Below are positions 1 to 8,367 of a stretch of 64,000 nt of DNA, piece by piece. A program made the position numbers and the translations under genes. The stretch comes from Candidatus Ozemobacteraceae bacterium. Its GTDB lineage: Bacteria > Muiribacteriota > Ozemobacteria > Ozemobacterales > Ozemobacteraceae. The first letter of the stretch is position 1; each line of letters opens with the position of its first letter. Below the pieces are notes generated by a model that had not been told where the DNA came from, searched no databases, and saw only the letters and a program-made list of their open reading frames with translations. The stretch is taken from contig DAOSOK010000009.1 of the NCBI GenBank assembly GCA_035373905.1, positions 62,001-126,000 on the forward strand. Reading direction: 5' to 3'.

Positions 1-1
1 G

Positions 2-3000
2 TCCGCTGCAACCGGGCCGATCCCCGCCGTCTCTTCCGCCGTCTCCGGCCGGAGAGGCGCGATCAGGCTCATCGGTGATATTTACCAGATCCAGCGCGAA
101 CTGGGAAGCGGGGGCATGGGAACGGTTTATCTCGCCCTCGACACGTCCCTGAACCGCCAGGTCGCAATCAAGCTCATGAACGAGTCGAACGCCCGGGACA
201 CCGCCCTGGTCGAACGGTTCATTCGCGAAGGTCAGTTGCTCGCCACGGTCGGCCATCCGAATATCATGAACATCTACGCGTCGGCGATCGACCCCGAATC
301 GGGCCGGCCGTTCCTCGTGATGGAGTATATCGACGGCGTTTCTCTTGCATCGCTGAAGCGCAACCTTCTCAAGGACCGCCGGAACGTTCCCGCCCTCATG
401 CTCCAGTTGTTCGAGGGAATCGCGGCCTGCCACGCCCACGGCATCATCCACCGCGATCTGAAGCCGTCGAACATCATGGTTACGCGATCCGGCATACTGA
501 AAGTGCTCGATTTCGGCATCGCCAAGACCTCGTCGAATATCACGCAAATGGGCATCACGATGGGAACGCCCGAATACATGTCTCCCGAGCAATGCATGGG
601 CGTCAGGGACCTCACGCCTGCATCCGACGTCTACACGATGGGCGTCATTTTCTGGGAACTCATCTACGGCGACACGCCCTTCAAACCCGACACCGCCGAG
701 AACCCCGAGTTGTCGATCGCGATGAAGCACGTTCATGCGACTCTGCCGGCCGGCGTGCTGATTCCCGACGAGTCGTTTGCCCCCCTTCTCCCCCTCGTCA
801 GGAAGATGCTCGACAAATCCCCCGCCGCACGGCCACGGCTCGACGAACTCATCCAGGCGCTCGATGCTTATGTCGAGGCGCATCTCAGCACGGGCCAGGC
901 CCTGCCGGCGACGCGACGGAAATCCCGCAGCATGCGCGCAAGCGGCCTGCAGGAGCTCCTTTCGGGTGAGGCGGAGGCGTCGGCCGGCCCCTTCCTGAAA
1001 CGCCGGTCCACCTGGCTTGGCGCCGGCGCGATCGCCGTCGCAGCCGCCCTCACCTACGCATTTTTCCTCGGCAAGCCCGACAACACAAAACTGCTGACCC
1101 TGCTCAAAGCCCAGCTCGAACAGCAACTCACCGCGGGCCAACTCCAGGAGGCAGTTCGAACTCTCGCCGATCTCGAGTCCGAACCCGGGGGCTCCGAAGC
1201 CGCCGCCCCCTTCCGGGGAAGATTGGCCGAACTGCTCTCCGCGAAAGCCCGGTCAAGCGCCTCGGCTGGCGATGCTTCACCCGCTCTGAGCCTCTACGAT
1301 CTCGCTCGGCAGATCGACCCCGGAAATGCGACCGCGACCAGCGGTTTCGAAAGCGTCAAGGCGTCGATCGACGCATTGATCGCGGCCGAAGCGAACCGCG
1401 CGCGGCTCCTGAATCGGTCGCGGGAACTGTTGCCTCTCATCCTCCCGGGATCGGGAACGGAGGAACTGGCGGGAATCATCGGCGGGCTTCGTCAGGTGGG
1501 GCTGGCAACCGAAGCGGCATCGATCGAGTCCGTTTGGATCGACACGTTCCTCGCCTCGGGCGATGCCGCCCTGGCAAGCGATCCGACCAGGGCCCTGGAG
1601 TATTTCGACGAGATACGGAAGCGGTTCTCCGAAACGAAAGGCATCGACGACCGGATCGCCGCGGCCCGCAGGCGGCAGGAGGAGGAACAGGCGCGTCTTC
1701 GCAAGTCCCGTGAAACGGCCGATCTGATCGCCCAACTCGACGATGCGTCCAGGTCATTCACCCCCGAATCAGATCCCGCGGCCTTCATTGCGCTCTGCGA
1801 CACGCTCGCGCAGATGGGCGAACGCGCAACCGCCGACACATACCGCCGCACGGCCGCGGCCCGGTTGTTCGAAACCGCGGAAACCCTCCTCGCCTCCGGG
1901 AAGAAAACCGAGGCCGTCCAGGCGATGAAACGCGCTTCGGACATTTTTTCCGGCCTTCCCGGCCTCGGCGACCGCCTCAAGCAGACGGAGGATCTCATTG
2001 CGGCCGAGCGCGCAGCAGCCGAGCGGGCCGCGGCTCTCGGAAAACGTCTCTCCGATATATCGACAGAGATACAATCGCTCCGGCCTCCGGCTCCGGTCGA
2101 TGAACTTCTGTCGAAGATCGGCGAAGTCGAAACGGCGTTCGCCGCAGCTTCCGCAGCCGCCGATCTCAGACGCGCAATTTTCGACAGGTATCTTTCCGCC
2201 GCTCGAAGCGTCCGGGACACCGACCCCGGTACAGCGATGGCCGTTCTTGCGGAATGCGGGAAAATCGGGCTGAGCGCCGATCTCGTCGCCTCCGAAACGA
2301 GGTTCGCCAAACAGCTCATCGCCGCCCGCGACGCCGCGGATGCGGAACGCAAGCGCGCCGCCGAACTCGAAAGACAGGTCGGCATCCTGGCTGCCGAGAT
2401 CCGGTCGGTCGCCCCTCCTGCCCCCGTCGCCCCCCTGATGATGCGGATCGGTGATGTGGAAACGGCGTTTGCCGCTGCCTCCGCCGCCGCGGAGCTGCGA
2501 CAGGCCCTCTTCGACCGGTATCTGACTGCGGCAAGAAGCCGGAAAGACACCGATCCCGAGTCCGCCCTGGCGATCCTGGCGGAGTGCAGGAACATCGGTA
2601 TCCAGCCCGATACCGTCGCGTCCGAAGCGTCGGCGCTTTCGCAGACGGTCGCGACACGCGCGGCCCAGGCGGCGAAGCAGAAGCGCGTCTCGGATTTGTC
2701 AGCCGAACTTTCGAAGCTCGTGCAGGCCCCTTTCGCAAAGGGAGGAACGGCAATCCGAGCCCTTCTCGATGAACTGTCGGCACTTGGGGAAACCGAAAAA
2801 GCCGCAACGTTCCGTTCTGAAGCCCTCGAAACCGTCAGAACGCAGGCCGGCAAGGTCCGGACCGACGAGGACGCCCAGGAGATCCGGCGCGCCATGAAAG
2901 GGCTGATCGAGACCGGCAGTCCCGAAGAACTGGCTATATCTTCCGCTATAGAGACTTCCTTGAAGGCATGGCGGGACAAGCGGACGAAGGAAATCGAGAC

Positions 3001-4288
3001 GGCCCTCGGGAAGGCGAAACCGGCCGAGAACACGAAACAGGTGGTCGAACTTCTTCGGGAACTGGCAGCGTTCGACGACCCTGAGCGTGTGAAATCCGCG
3101 GCCCAGGCTCTCAAGAAAAAATATCTCGAAGCGGCTTCCCGCCTGAAACAGCCTGCCCAGGCAAAAAAACTCCTCTCCGCAGCCGCCGACATCCCCCAGC
3201 TCAAGGGCGACCCCGATCTCCGGTCGGCCATCACGGCCGCCGACGAAGCCATCGCCGAAGAGGCCAGGCTCGCGCATGCCGCCGAACTCGCCAGCCAGGC
3301 GGCCAAACCGCCCGTCGTCGTCAAACCGCCGCCGGTCGAGATCGCTCCCCCCGTTGCGACGGTCGCGATACAACCTCCCGTTCAACCCCCACCGGTCGTC
3401 ACTCCGCCGCCGGCGCCTGCCGAGCCGGTCGTCGGCCCCGGCGGATTCAAGACACTCGCGGAAGCCGTTGCAGCCGCAGAACCCGGTCAGAAGATCCGCG
3501 TCAAGCCTGGCACATACAAAGGATCCTGCATCGTCGACAAGAACGTCACGATCCTGGGCGAAGGCAATCGCGCGTCCGTCGTTCTCGAGTCCGGCTCAGG
3601 CCCGGTTCTCACGTTGTCCGGCAACGCCACCGTCTCCGGCCTCACGATCGGGTTTACCGGCTCTTCGCAGACGGATGCGGTCAAAATCACGGGCGGATCA
3701 CCCACGGTGAAGAATTGCACCGTCACCAGCACTGCCGCCGCTGCAGCGCCCTCCTGGTCGGCGTGCATCGCCGTCGATGGCGGCTCGCCGACGATCGTCG
3801 GGAACGTGACGAACGGCAGCAGGGGGATGGGCATCCTCGCCCGCGGAGGCCGGCCGCACATCTCGGGCAACACCTGTTCCGGCTGCGCGATTTACGGCGC
3901 CTGGTTCACCGACGGGGCCGGCGGAACCTTCGAAAACAACACGGTCACGCGGTCGGGCAAATCCGGCGTCGGCATCAAGAGCGGAGCATCCCCCGCCGTC
4001 CGGAACAATATAATATCGAACAATACAGAAAACGGCATCTTCGTATATCAAGGCGGGGCCGGCACCATTCAGGGGAACACCCTTTCCGACAACGGCTGGT
4101 CAGGCGTCCAGGTCGGCATGGCGGGAAAAGCCGAGCTCATCGCCGACAACCGTATCAGCGGCAATCGCAGGCACGGCATCCATGTAACGGGCAATGGCAG
4201 CACGGCAGTGATCGGAAGCAACACCCTTTCAGGCAACGGGAAAGACGGCGAAAAAGCCGATGAAGGCGGGCAGATCTCCCGCCGGTAA
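2..4288 (+). CDS. Receptor-like Ser/Thr protein kinase with C-terminal beta-helix domain (5' end outside window)
   Basis: Hanks-type kinase that should phosphorylate proteins in the cytoplasm and sense something outside the membrane. The frame is open to the left edge with no ATG, GTG or TTG before base 116, and the glycine-rich loop ELGSGGMGTVYLALD begins before that, so the true start lies upstream of the window. Visible motifs are VAIK, IIHRDLKPSN, DFGIAK and GTPEYMSPEQ (about 80-880). A single membrane segment follows (about 1003-1070), then a long alanine-rich helical region with a tandem repeat, a proline-rich linker (about 3300-3430), and a right-handed beta-helix of the NosD/pectate-lyase type. 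The beta-helix is recognised from repeated N-N-T, G-N-T and G-I turns. The kinase call is firm. The beta-helix being extracytoplasmic and ligand-sensing is inference from topology. The next gene starts 22 bases downstream. Confidence 0.9.
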   Translation, partial: SAATGPIPAVSSAVSGRRGAIRLIGDIYQIQRELGSGGMGTVYLALDTSLNRQVAIKLMNESNARDTALVERFIREGQLLATVGHPNIMNIYASAIDPESGRPFLVMEYIDGVSLASLKRNLLKDRRNVPALMLQLFEGIAACHAHGIIHRDLKPSNIMVTRSGILKVLDFGIAKTSSNITQMGITMGTPEYMSPEQCMGVRDLTPASDVYTMGVIFWELIYGDTPFKPDTAENPELSIAMKHVHATLPAGVLIPDESFAPLLPLVRKMLDKSPAARPRLDELIQALDAYVEAHLSTGQALPATRRKSRSMRASGLQELLSGEAEASAGPFLKRRSTWLGAGAIAVAAALTYAFFLGKPDNTKLLTLLKAQLEQQLTAGQLQEAVRTLADLESEPGGSEAAAPFRGRLAELLSAKARSSASAGDASPALSLYDLARQIDPGNATATSGFESVKASIDALIAAEANRARLLNRSRELLPLILPGSGTEELAGIIGGLRQVGLATEAASIESVWIDTFLASGDAALASDPTRALEYFDEIRKRFSETKGIDDRIAAARRRQEEEQARLRKSRETADLIAQLDDASRSFTPESDPAAFIALCDTLAQMGERATADTYRRTAAARLFETAETLLASGKKTEAVQAMKRASDIFSGLPGLGDRLKQTEDLIAAERAAAERAAALGKRLSDISTEIQSLRPPAPVDELLSKIGEVETAFAAASAAADLRRAIFDRYLSAARSVRDTDPGTAMAVLAECGKIGLSADLVASETRFAKQLIAARDAADAERKRAAELERQVGILAAEIRSVAPPAPVAPLMMRIGDVETAFAAASAAAELRQALFDRYLTAARSRKDTDPESALAILAECRNIGIQPDTVASEASALSQTVATRAAQAAKQKRVSDLSAELSKLVQAPFAKGGTAIRALLDELSALGETEKAATFRSEALETVRTQAGKVRTDEDAQEIRRAMKGLIETGSPEELAISSAIETSLKAWRDKRTKEIETALGKAKPAENTKQVVELLRELAAFDDPERVKSAAQALKKKYLEAASRLKQPAQAKKLLSAAADIPQLKGDPDLRSAITAADEAIAEEARLAHAAELASQAAKPPVVVKPPPVEIAPPVATVAIQPPVQPPPVVTPPPAPAEPVVGPGGFKTLAEAVAAAEPGQKIRVKPGTYKGSCIVDKNVTILGEGNRASVVLESGSGPVLTLSGNATVSGLTIGFTGSSQTDAVKITGGSPTVKNCTVTSTAAAAAPSWSACIAVDGGSPTIVGNVTNGSRGMGILARGGRPHISGNTCSGCAIYGAWFTDGAGGTFENNTVTRSGKSGVGIKSGASPAVRNNIISNNTENGIFVYQGGAGTIQGNTLSDNGWSGVQVGMAGKAELIADNRISGNRRHGIHVTGNGSTAVIGSNTLSGNGKDGEKADEGGQISRR
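2087..2735 (+). repeat. In-frame tandem duplication inside the kinase gene
   Basis: Two copies of a helical module of about 109 residues follow each other. Copy one begins at PPAPVDELL (2087) and copy two at PPAPVAPLM (about 2414). Both contain VETAFAAASAAA, then LRxAxFDRYL and DTDP, then AIL/AVL-AEC. The copies differ at many synonymous and non-synonymous sites, so the duplication is not recent. The second copy decays after about 2665. Confidence 0.85.
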
Positions 4289-4310
4289 GATACGTTCGAG
4301 GAGGATTTTC

Positions 4311-5645
4311 ATGTCACCCACATCGTCGAGAGGTCGGTTCCTCACATGCGTCATCCTGGCATTCCTGCTGGGCTTCACCGTCCTATCTGTGTCACATGCC
4401 GCAGGAGATGCCGGAAAGAGCGCCACCCTTGCAACCGTGACGCGCATGCTCGGGTTCGAGCCCCATCCCTCGACCATCGACGTGCCCGGCCCGCTCATGC
4501 TCCAGGGCAAGCCGTTCACCGCCGCGATCGAACTGCTCGAAACGTGGGATGCCGATCGGGCCGTTCCTGTCATCCGAAAGCTCGGATTCAAGCTCAAGCT
4601 GTTCTCGAACGGCAGCGAGGCGGAGGTTGTCGAACTTCCGGCTCAGCCGATCGAGGCGAAGAGCCTCAAAAAAGGCACCGTATTCGCCTCCGGGACCGGC
4701 AAGGCCGTCGGCCTGAAGGTCACGACCCTCGAATCGACCGGAAAAGGCAAGAACATTTCCGCCATCACCCTCGATTTCGCCGTCACCTCGACCGGCGAGG
4801 AATCGCAACAGGCCTCCGCACCTTCCGCTTTGCCGGCAACGGATGCCGCAGCCGTCCCGATCGAGACACCGGTTCCCACGGGCGATGACGCGACCGTCGT
4901 CCGCATGGCCAGAACCTTCGTCGCCCGCGCCGATGCCATGCCCGCAGCCGCCGTCTCCGGAAAGGCGCTGCTGTATCGCAAAGCTCTTTCCACGCTTCCG
5001 ACCGAGTTGGACTCGACGGATGTCGCCCTTCTGAGGGCCGAAATCAACGGGAAACTCGAAGCCCTTCGGCCCGCCGGGGCCCCGGCGACAGCCCCCTCTC
5101 TTTCTGCGGCAACAGAGACCGACGCGACGGTTTCGGCGCCGAGCCTGTCCTCTCCGATCACCCGGGAGCGGCATGAACCGTCCGCCGAGGCGAAGAGCCT
5201 GTTCGAGCAGGCGCAGAAAGCCTTCGACCGACAGGAGGAGCCGGCGGCCCGCGATTTTCTGCGACGGGCGACCGAGAAAGACCCCGCCTACTTCGAAGCC
5301 TGGCTGCTGCTCGGCAAAAACGCCGTCGGCAACTCGAAATACGCCCGCGCGAAGGAGGCCCTCGAAAAGGCGCTTTCCCTGCGGCCGGACGATGCTGAGG
5401 CTGGCGCCCTGCACTTCAAGGCCTGCTACTATCTCGGCGAAGGGGAAACGGGCATCGAAAAACTCTTCGGCATGGTCGGCCGAAAACCCGACCTCCTCGC
5501 CCCCCGCATGGCCCTCGCCGATGCCTATTACCAGATGGGCGATCTTCCCCTCTGCGAAGAGCAGTGCCTCGCCATTCTCGACCGTTTCCCCGGCAACGAT
5601 CGAGCCCGCGATCTGCTCGCCAAAGCGCGCGCGCGAATGAAATAG
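4311..5645 (+). CDS. Secreted TPR-repeat protein
   Basis: Predicted 444-residue exported protein of unknown function. The start at 4311 is chosen because AGGAGG lies at 4299-4304, six bases upstream; an earlier in-frame ATG at 4260 lies inside the kinase gene and has no such site. The N-terminus MSPTSSRGRFLTCVILAFLL is a Sec signal peptide ending near SHAA. A beta-rich domain follows (about residues 30-165), then a low-complexity Ala/Pro/Thr stretch, then at least three TPR units near the C-terminus, recognised from motifs such as AWLLLGKNAVGNSKYARAKE and ALADAYYQMGDLPLCEEQC. It sits 22 bases after the kinase gene and is probably co-transcribed. It may serve as that kinase's extracytoplasmic partner, which is only a contextual guess. 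Confidence 0.75.
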   Translation: MSPTSSRGRFLTCVILAFLLGFTVLSVSHAAGDAGKSATLATVTRMLGFEPHPSTIDVPGPLMLQGKPFTAAIELLETWDADRAVPVIRKLGFKLKLFSNGSEAEVVELPAQPIEAKSLKKGTVFASGTGKAVGLKVTTLESTGKGKNISAITLDFAVTSTGEESQQASAPSALPATDAAAVPIETPVPTGDDATVVRMARTFVARADAMPAAAVSGKALLYRKALSTLPTELDSTDVALLRAEINGKLEALRPAGAPATAPSLSAATETDATVSAPSLSSPITRERHEPSAEAKSLFEQAQKAFDRQEEPAARDFLRRATEKDPAYFEAWLLLGKNAVGNSKYARAKEALEKALSLRPDDAEAGALHFKACYYLGEGETGIEKLFGMVGRKPDLLAPRMALADAYYQMGDLPLCEEQCLAILDRFPGNDRARDLLAKARARMK

Positions 5646-5670
5646 GCTCCCATATCATCTGTTTCCGCAT

Positions 5671-5705
5671 GTTTCAGGCGCGGAGGATTCATCCGCGCCT
5701 GAAAC
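5671..5705 (+). terminator. Perfect 14-bp hairpin after the TPR gene
   Basis: Arms at 5671-5684 and 5692-5705 are exact reverse complements with a 7-base loop. It lies just after the stop at 5645 and before the ktr promoter, so it probably ends transcription from upstream. No U-tract follows, so termination is uncertain; RNA 3'-end protection is another possibility. Confidence 0.45.
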
Positions 5706-5714
5706 GGGAACGGC

Positions 5715-5743
5715 TTGACAGGGAATATCCGCGGGTGTATACA
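5715..5743 (+). promoter_or_regulatory. Strong sigma70-type promoter of the ktr operon
   Basis: The pattern is TTGACA (5715-5720), 17 bases, TATACA (5738-5743). A transcript would begin near 5750, exactly at the 5' edge of the riboswitch described next. Confidence 0.8.
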
Positions 5744-5749
5744 CGTCTC

Positions 5750-5868
5750 ATGCTGAGTCCCGGCAATAGCCGGGAGCGGGGGACCCAATTCATCCGGGGT
5801 GAATCTCCTGACCGACAGGAGTAGGCGACCTCCCAACGCCGAACCCGACAGCTAACCTCGCAAGCAGA
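5750..5868 (+). promoter_or_regulatory. Cyclic di-AMP riboswitch (ydaO/yuaA class)
   Basis: The leader contains the conserved blocks of the ydaO class in order: GGGGGACCCAAT (5778-5789), GGGGTGAATC (5796-5805), an internal hairpin CTCCTG/CAGGAG, GTAGG, and then GAACCCGACAGCTAACCTCG (5841-5860). TGCT at 5751 can pair with AGCA at 5863-5866 to close the outer stem. This class binds c-di-AMP and usually switches genes off when the ligand is high. The gene that follows is a K+ transporter, the classic target. Edges are approximate to a few bases. Confidence 0.92.
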
Positions 5869-5887
5869 TGGAAGGAGCAGTGCGGTT

Positions 5888-5908
5888 CGCCCGGTCTTCC
5901 GCCGGGCG
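5888..5908 (+). promoter_or_regulatory. Hairpin in the riboswitch expression platform
   Basis: Arms CGCCCGG (5888-5894) and CCGGGCG (5902-5908) enclose a 7-base loop and end 9-15 bases before the ktrB start. A U-rich run is almost absent (only GTGTTT). This may therefore block ribosome access rather than terminate transcription. The mechanism is inferred. Confidence 0.5.
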
Positions 5909-5922
5909 GCCCGCGAGTGTTT

Positions 5923-7647
5923 ATGCTTGAGGTGCATCACCCCTCGCCGGCGACGGAAACCCGTCTCGACGAGTATTTCAGGGCCGCGCGAAGGACGATG
6001 AACGCCTTCGCCGTTCTCGGCCTCCTGTTTCTCGCCCTAGACCCAAGCTTCGGCCGAGCCACGTGGTATGCCGCTCTGAAAGCGTTCCTGGTTCTGCCGA
6101 TCGACGCCCTTTTCGTCCTTCATCTCGGACTGGGTTATCTCCGATCGAAGTCGAGCCTCGCATTCATCAGGGATTTTCCCCTCGACATCATCTTCTTCCT
6201 TCCCCTATTCACCCTGACATTCGGCGGAGTCCACCCGTCCCATATCATCGCCGTGCGCCAGTTCGTGCATTATTTCAATCGCTATCTCGAACGCAGCATG
6301 CTCCAGAATCTGGCTCAGAATATCTCCGAACGCCCCGCGCGACTCATCGCGATGAGTTTTGCAGGAGTCATCCTGATCGGGACTTTTCTTCTGATTCTTC
6401 CCGTTTCCGTTTCGCCCGGATCCAAACCGTCGTTCCTGACGGCCTTGTTCACGGCGACGTCGGCCGTGTGCGTGACCGGCCTGAATGTCATCGACCCTTC
6501 GCACTACTTCACCCTGTTCGGCCAGATCGTGATCGTCTTCCTCATCCAGATCGGCGGTCTCGGCATCATGACCATGTCTGCCGGCGTCTCGCTTCTCATC
6601 GGCAAGCGGTTCGGAATGAGCCAGCGGTCGCTCATGCAGAACGTTCTCGACCAATCGGATCTCGCCGGTCTTCGAAATATACTGATTGACATATTGAGAC
6701 TGACATTCATCGCCGAAGCCATGGGAGCGTTGATCCTGGGAGCCCGTTTTTACGTCGCAACCGACTGCTCGTTCAGGCGCGCGGCCTATCTCGGGGTCTT
6801 TCACGCGATATCGGCGTTCTGCAACGCTGGCTTTTCCCTGTTTTCCGACAGCCTCTGCGGCTTCGCCTGGGATCCGATCATCTGCTTCACCGTGATGGGG
6901 CTCATCGTTTCGGGCGGCCTCGGATTCGCCGTTCTCGGGGTCATCAACGGCTGGATTCTCGGAAGCCGGCGGGGCCCGGCCGACGTCCATACGCGCCTCG
7001 TCGTCCTGACGACTCTCGTCCTCATCCTCGTCGGCGCCGTTTTCATCTACGTTCTCGAGTTCAACGGTCCAGCCATGCTGCATCTGAACGGGCCCGAGAA
7101 ACTGATGGCCGCCCTCTTCCAAAGCGTCACCACGAGAACCGCCGGTTTCAACACGATCGATATCGCCCAGATGCGATCATCGAGCCTGTTCCTGATGATA
7201 CTCTTCATGTTCATCGGCGCCTCCCCTTCGTCCACGGGCGGCGGCATCAAGACGACGACGCTCGCCGTCATGCTGCTCGCCCTCGACGCCCATATGCAGG
7301 GGAAGAACGAGGTGACGGCCTACGAGCGCGTGATTCCTGGCGACGTCGTGCTCAGGTCGTTCCTGATCACCGCGATCTCCGCGACCCTGGTTGCCTCGTA
7401 CACGTTCCTGCTGACCCTGACGGAAAACCAGGACCTGATTCGGCTCATGTTCGAAACGGCTTCGGCCTTCGGAACGGTCGGCCTGTCGGCAAACCTGACG
7501 CCAGACCTTTCCCCGCTCGGGCAGTTCCTCATCATATCCCTGATGTTCATCGGCCGCATCGGCCCGCTGACGCTCGCGCTCTCCGTGAGAGCCCCCGTCA
7601 AGCGTGGCGACGTGCGGTATCCAACGACCCGCGTTCTGGTCGGATAG
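5923..7647 (+). CDS. ktrB: KtrB/TrkH-family K+ transporter membrane subunit with N-terminal extension
   Basis: Ion-conducting subunit of a Ktr-type K+ uptake system. Four pore loops carrying the selectivity-filter glycine are visible: AVCVTGLNVID, SAFCNAGFSLF, VTTRTAGFNTID and SAFGTVGLSAN. The STGGGIKTTT helix-break motif is also present. The protein is about 574 residues, some 130 longer than a typical KtrB. The extra N-terminal part has three to four hydrophobic segments and then an arginine-containing helix (VRQFVHYFNRYLERS), loosely like a voltage-sensor-type domain. The start is uncertain: GTG at 5917 and ATG at 5923 both lack a Shine-Dalgarno sequence. Expression is placed under the c-di-AMP riboswitch. 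ktrA follows 15 bases later. Confidence 0.92.
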   Translation: MLEVHHPSPATETRLDEYFRAARRTMNAFAVLGLLFLALDPSFGRATWYAALKAFLVLPIDALFVLHLGLGYLRSKSSLAFIRDFPLDIIFFLPLFTLTFGGVHPSHIIAVRQFVHYFNRYLERSMLQNLAQNISERPARLIAMSFAGVILIGTFLLILPVSVSPGSKPSFLTALFTATSAVCVTGLNVIDPSHYFTLFGQIVIVFLIQIGGLGIMTMSAGVSLLIGKRFGMSQRSLMQNVLDQSDLAGLRNILIDILRLTFIAEAMGALILGARFYVATDCSFRRAAYLGVFHAISAFCNAGFSLFSDSLCGFAWDPIICFTVMGLIVSGGLGFAVLGVINGWILGSRRGPADVHTRLVVLTTLVLILVGAVFIYVLEFNGPAMLHLNGPEKLMAALFQSVTTRTAGFNTIDIAQMRSSSLFLMILFMFIGASPSSTGGGIKTTTLAVMLLALDAHMQGKNEVTAYERVIPGDVVLRSFLITAISATLVASYTFLLTLTENQDLIRLMFETASAFGTVGLSANLTPDLSPLGQFLIISLMFIGRIGPLTLALSVRAPVKRGDVRYPTTRVLVG

Positions 7648-7662
7648 CTCCCGGAGGATCAC

Positions 7663-8367
7663 ATGCAGTATGCCGTCTTAGGACTCGGACGATTCGGTTC
7701 GAAGCTTGCCACGTCGCTGTTCTCTCGGGGAGGCGAAGTGCTCGCCATCGACAGCGACCCAGACGCCGTCGAGCGGATCAAGGACCACGTCTCCCACGTC
7801 GCGATCGCCGACGTCACGGACGAGCTGTCCCTGCGCAGCCTCGGCCTGCCGGACATGGACGTGGCCGTGGTCGCCATCGGCGAAATGATCGAGACGAGCA
7901 TTCTGGCGACGGCGCTCCTGAAGCGGCTCGGTGTGCGCCGTATCCTTTCGCGCGCCGTCAACAAGTCCCAGGCTCAGATTCTCACCGAGGTCGGCGCAAC
8001 CGAGGTCTTCTCTCTCGAAGATCAGATGGGCGACCAGATTGCCAGCCGGCTCATCGCGCCGCACATTCTCGAAAGCATCACCCTCAGTTCCGGACACTCG
8101 CTCGTCGAAATCCTTCCGTTGAAGTCGTTCATCGGAAAAACCCTGAAAGACCTGAATCTCCGCGCGAAAGCCGGCATCAACGTGATCGCGATCAAGCGCA
8201 AGGTGCCTTCGATCAACGAACGGGGGGAAAACACCATCAAGGTGGTCCTCAACGATCTTCCCTCGCCGGATGAAAAAATCACCGACGACGACATCCTGGT
8301 CGTCGTCGGACAGGACGAACGCATCTCGGCCCTTTCGCGTTCGTTCGAAGAGGAGGAGCAGGTATGA
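7663..8367 (+). CDS. ktrA: KtrA/TrkA-type RCK regulator of K+ uptake
   Basis: Cytoplasmic gating subunit that should form an octameric ring on KtrB. It is 234 residues, a normal length for a one-RCK protein. The Rossmann motif GLGRFGSKLA is at the N-terminus, an acidic residue at the end of strand two (LAIDSD) binds the nucleotide ribose, and an RCK_C domain fills the last 80 residues. RCK_C domains of KtrA relatives bind c-di-AMP in other bacteria, so this gene could be controlled by the same ligand at RNA and protein level; that is inference here. GGAGG lies just upstream of the ATG, and the 3' end overlaps the next gene by four bases (ATGA). Confidence 0.93.
   Translation: MQYAVLGLGRFGSKLATSLFSRGGEVLAIDSDPDAVERIKDHVSHVAIADVTDELSLRSLGLPDMDVAVVAIGEMIETSILATALLKRLGVRRILSRAVNKSQAQILTEVGATEVFSLEDQMGDQIASRLIAPHILESITLSSGHSLVEILPLKSFIGKTLKDLNLRAKAGINVIAIKRKVPSINERGENTIKVVLNDLPSPDEKITDDDILVVVGQDERISALSRSFEEEEQV

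Noticed and set aside
1492..3324. 610-codon open frame on the minus strand inside the kinase gene
   Set aside because: It mirrors the GC-rich third positions of the kinase gene, is mainly Ser/Arg/Ala without any motif, and has no ribosome site.
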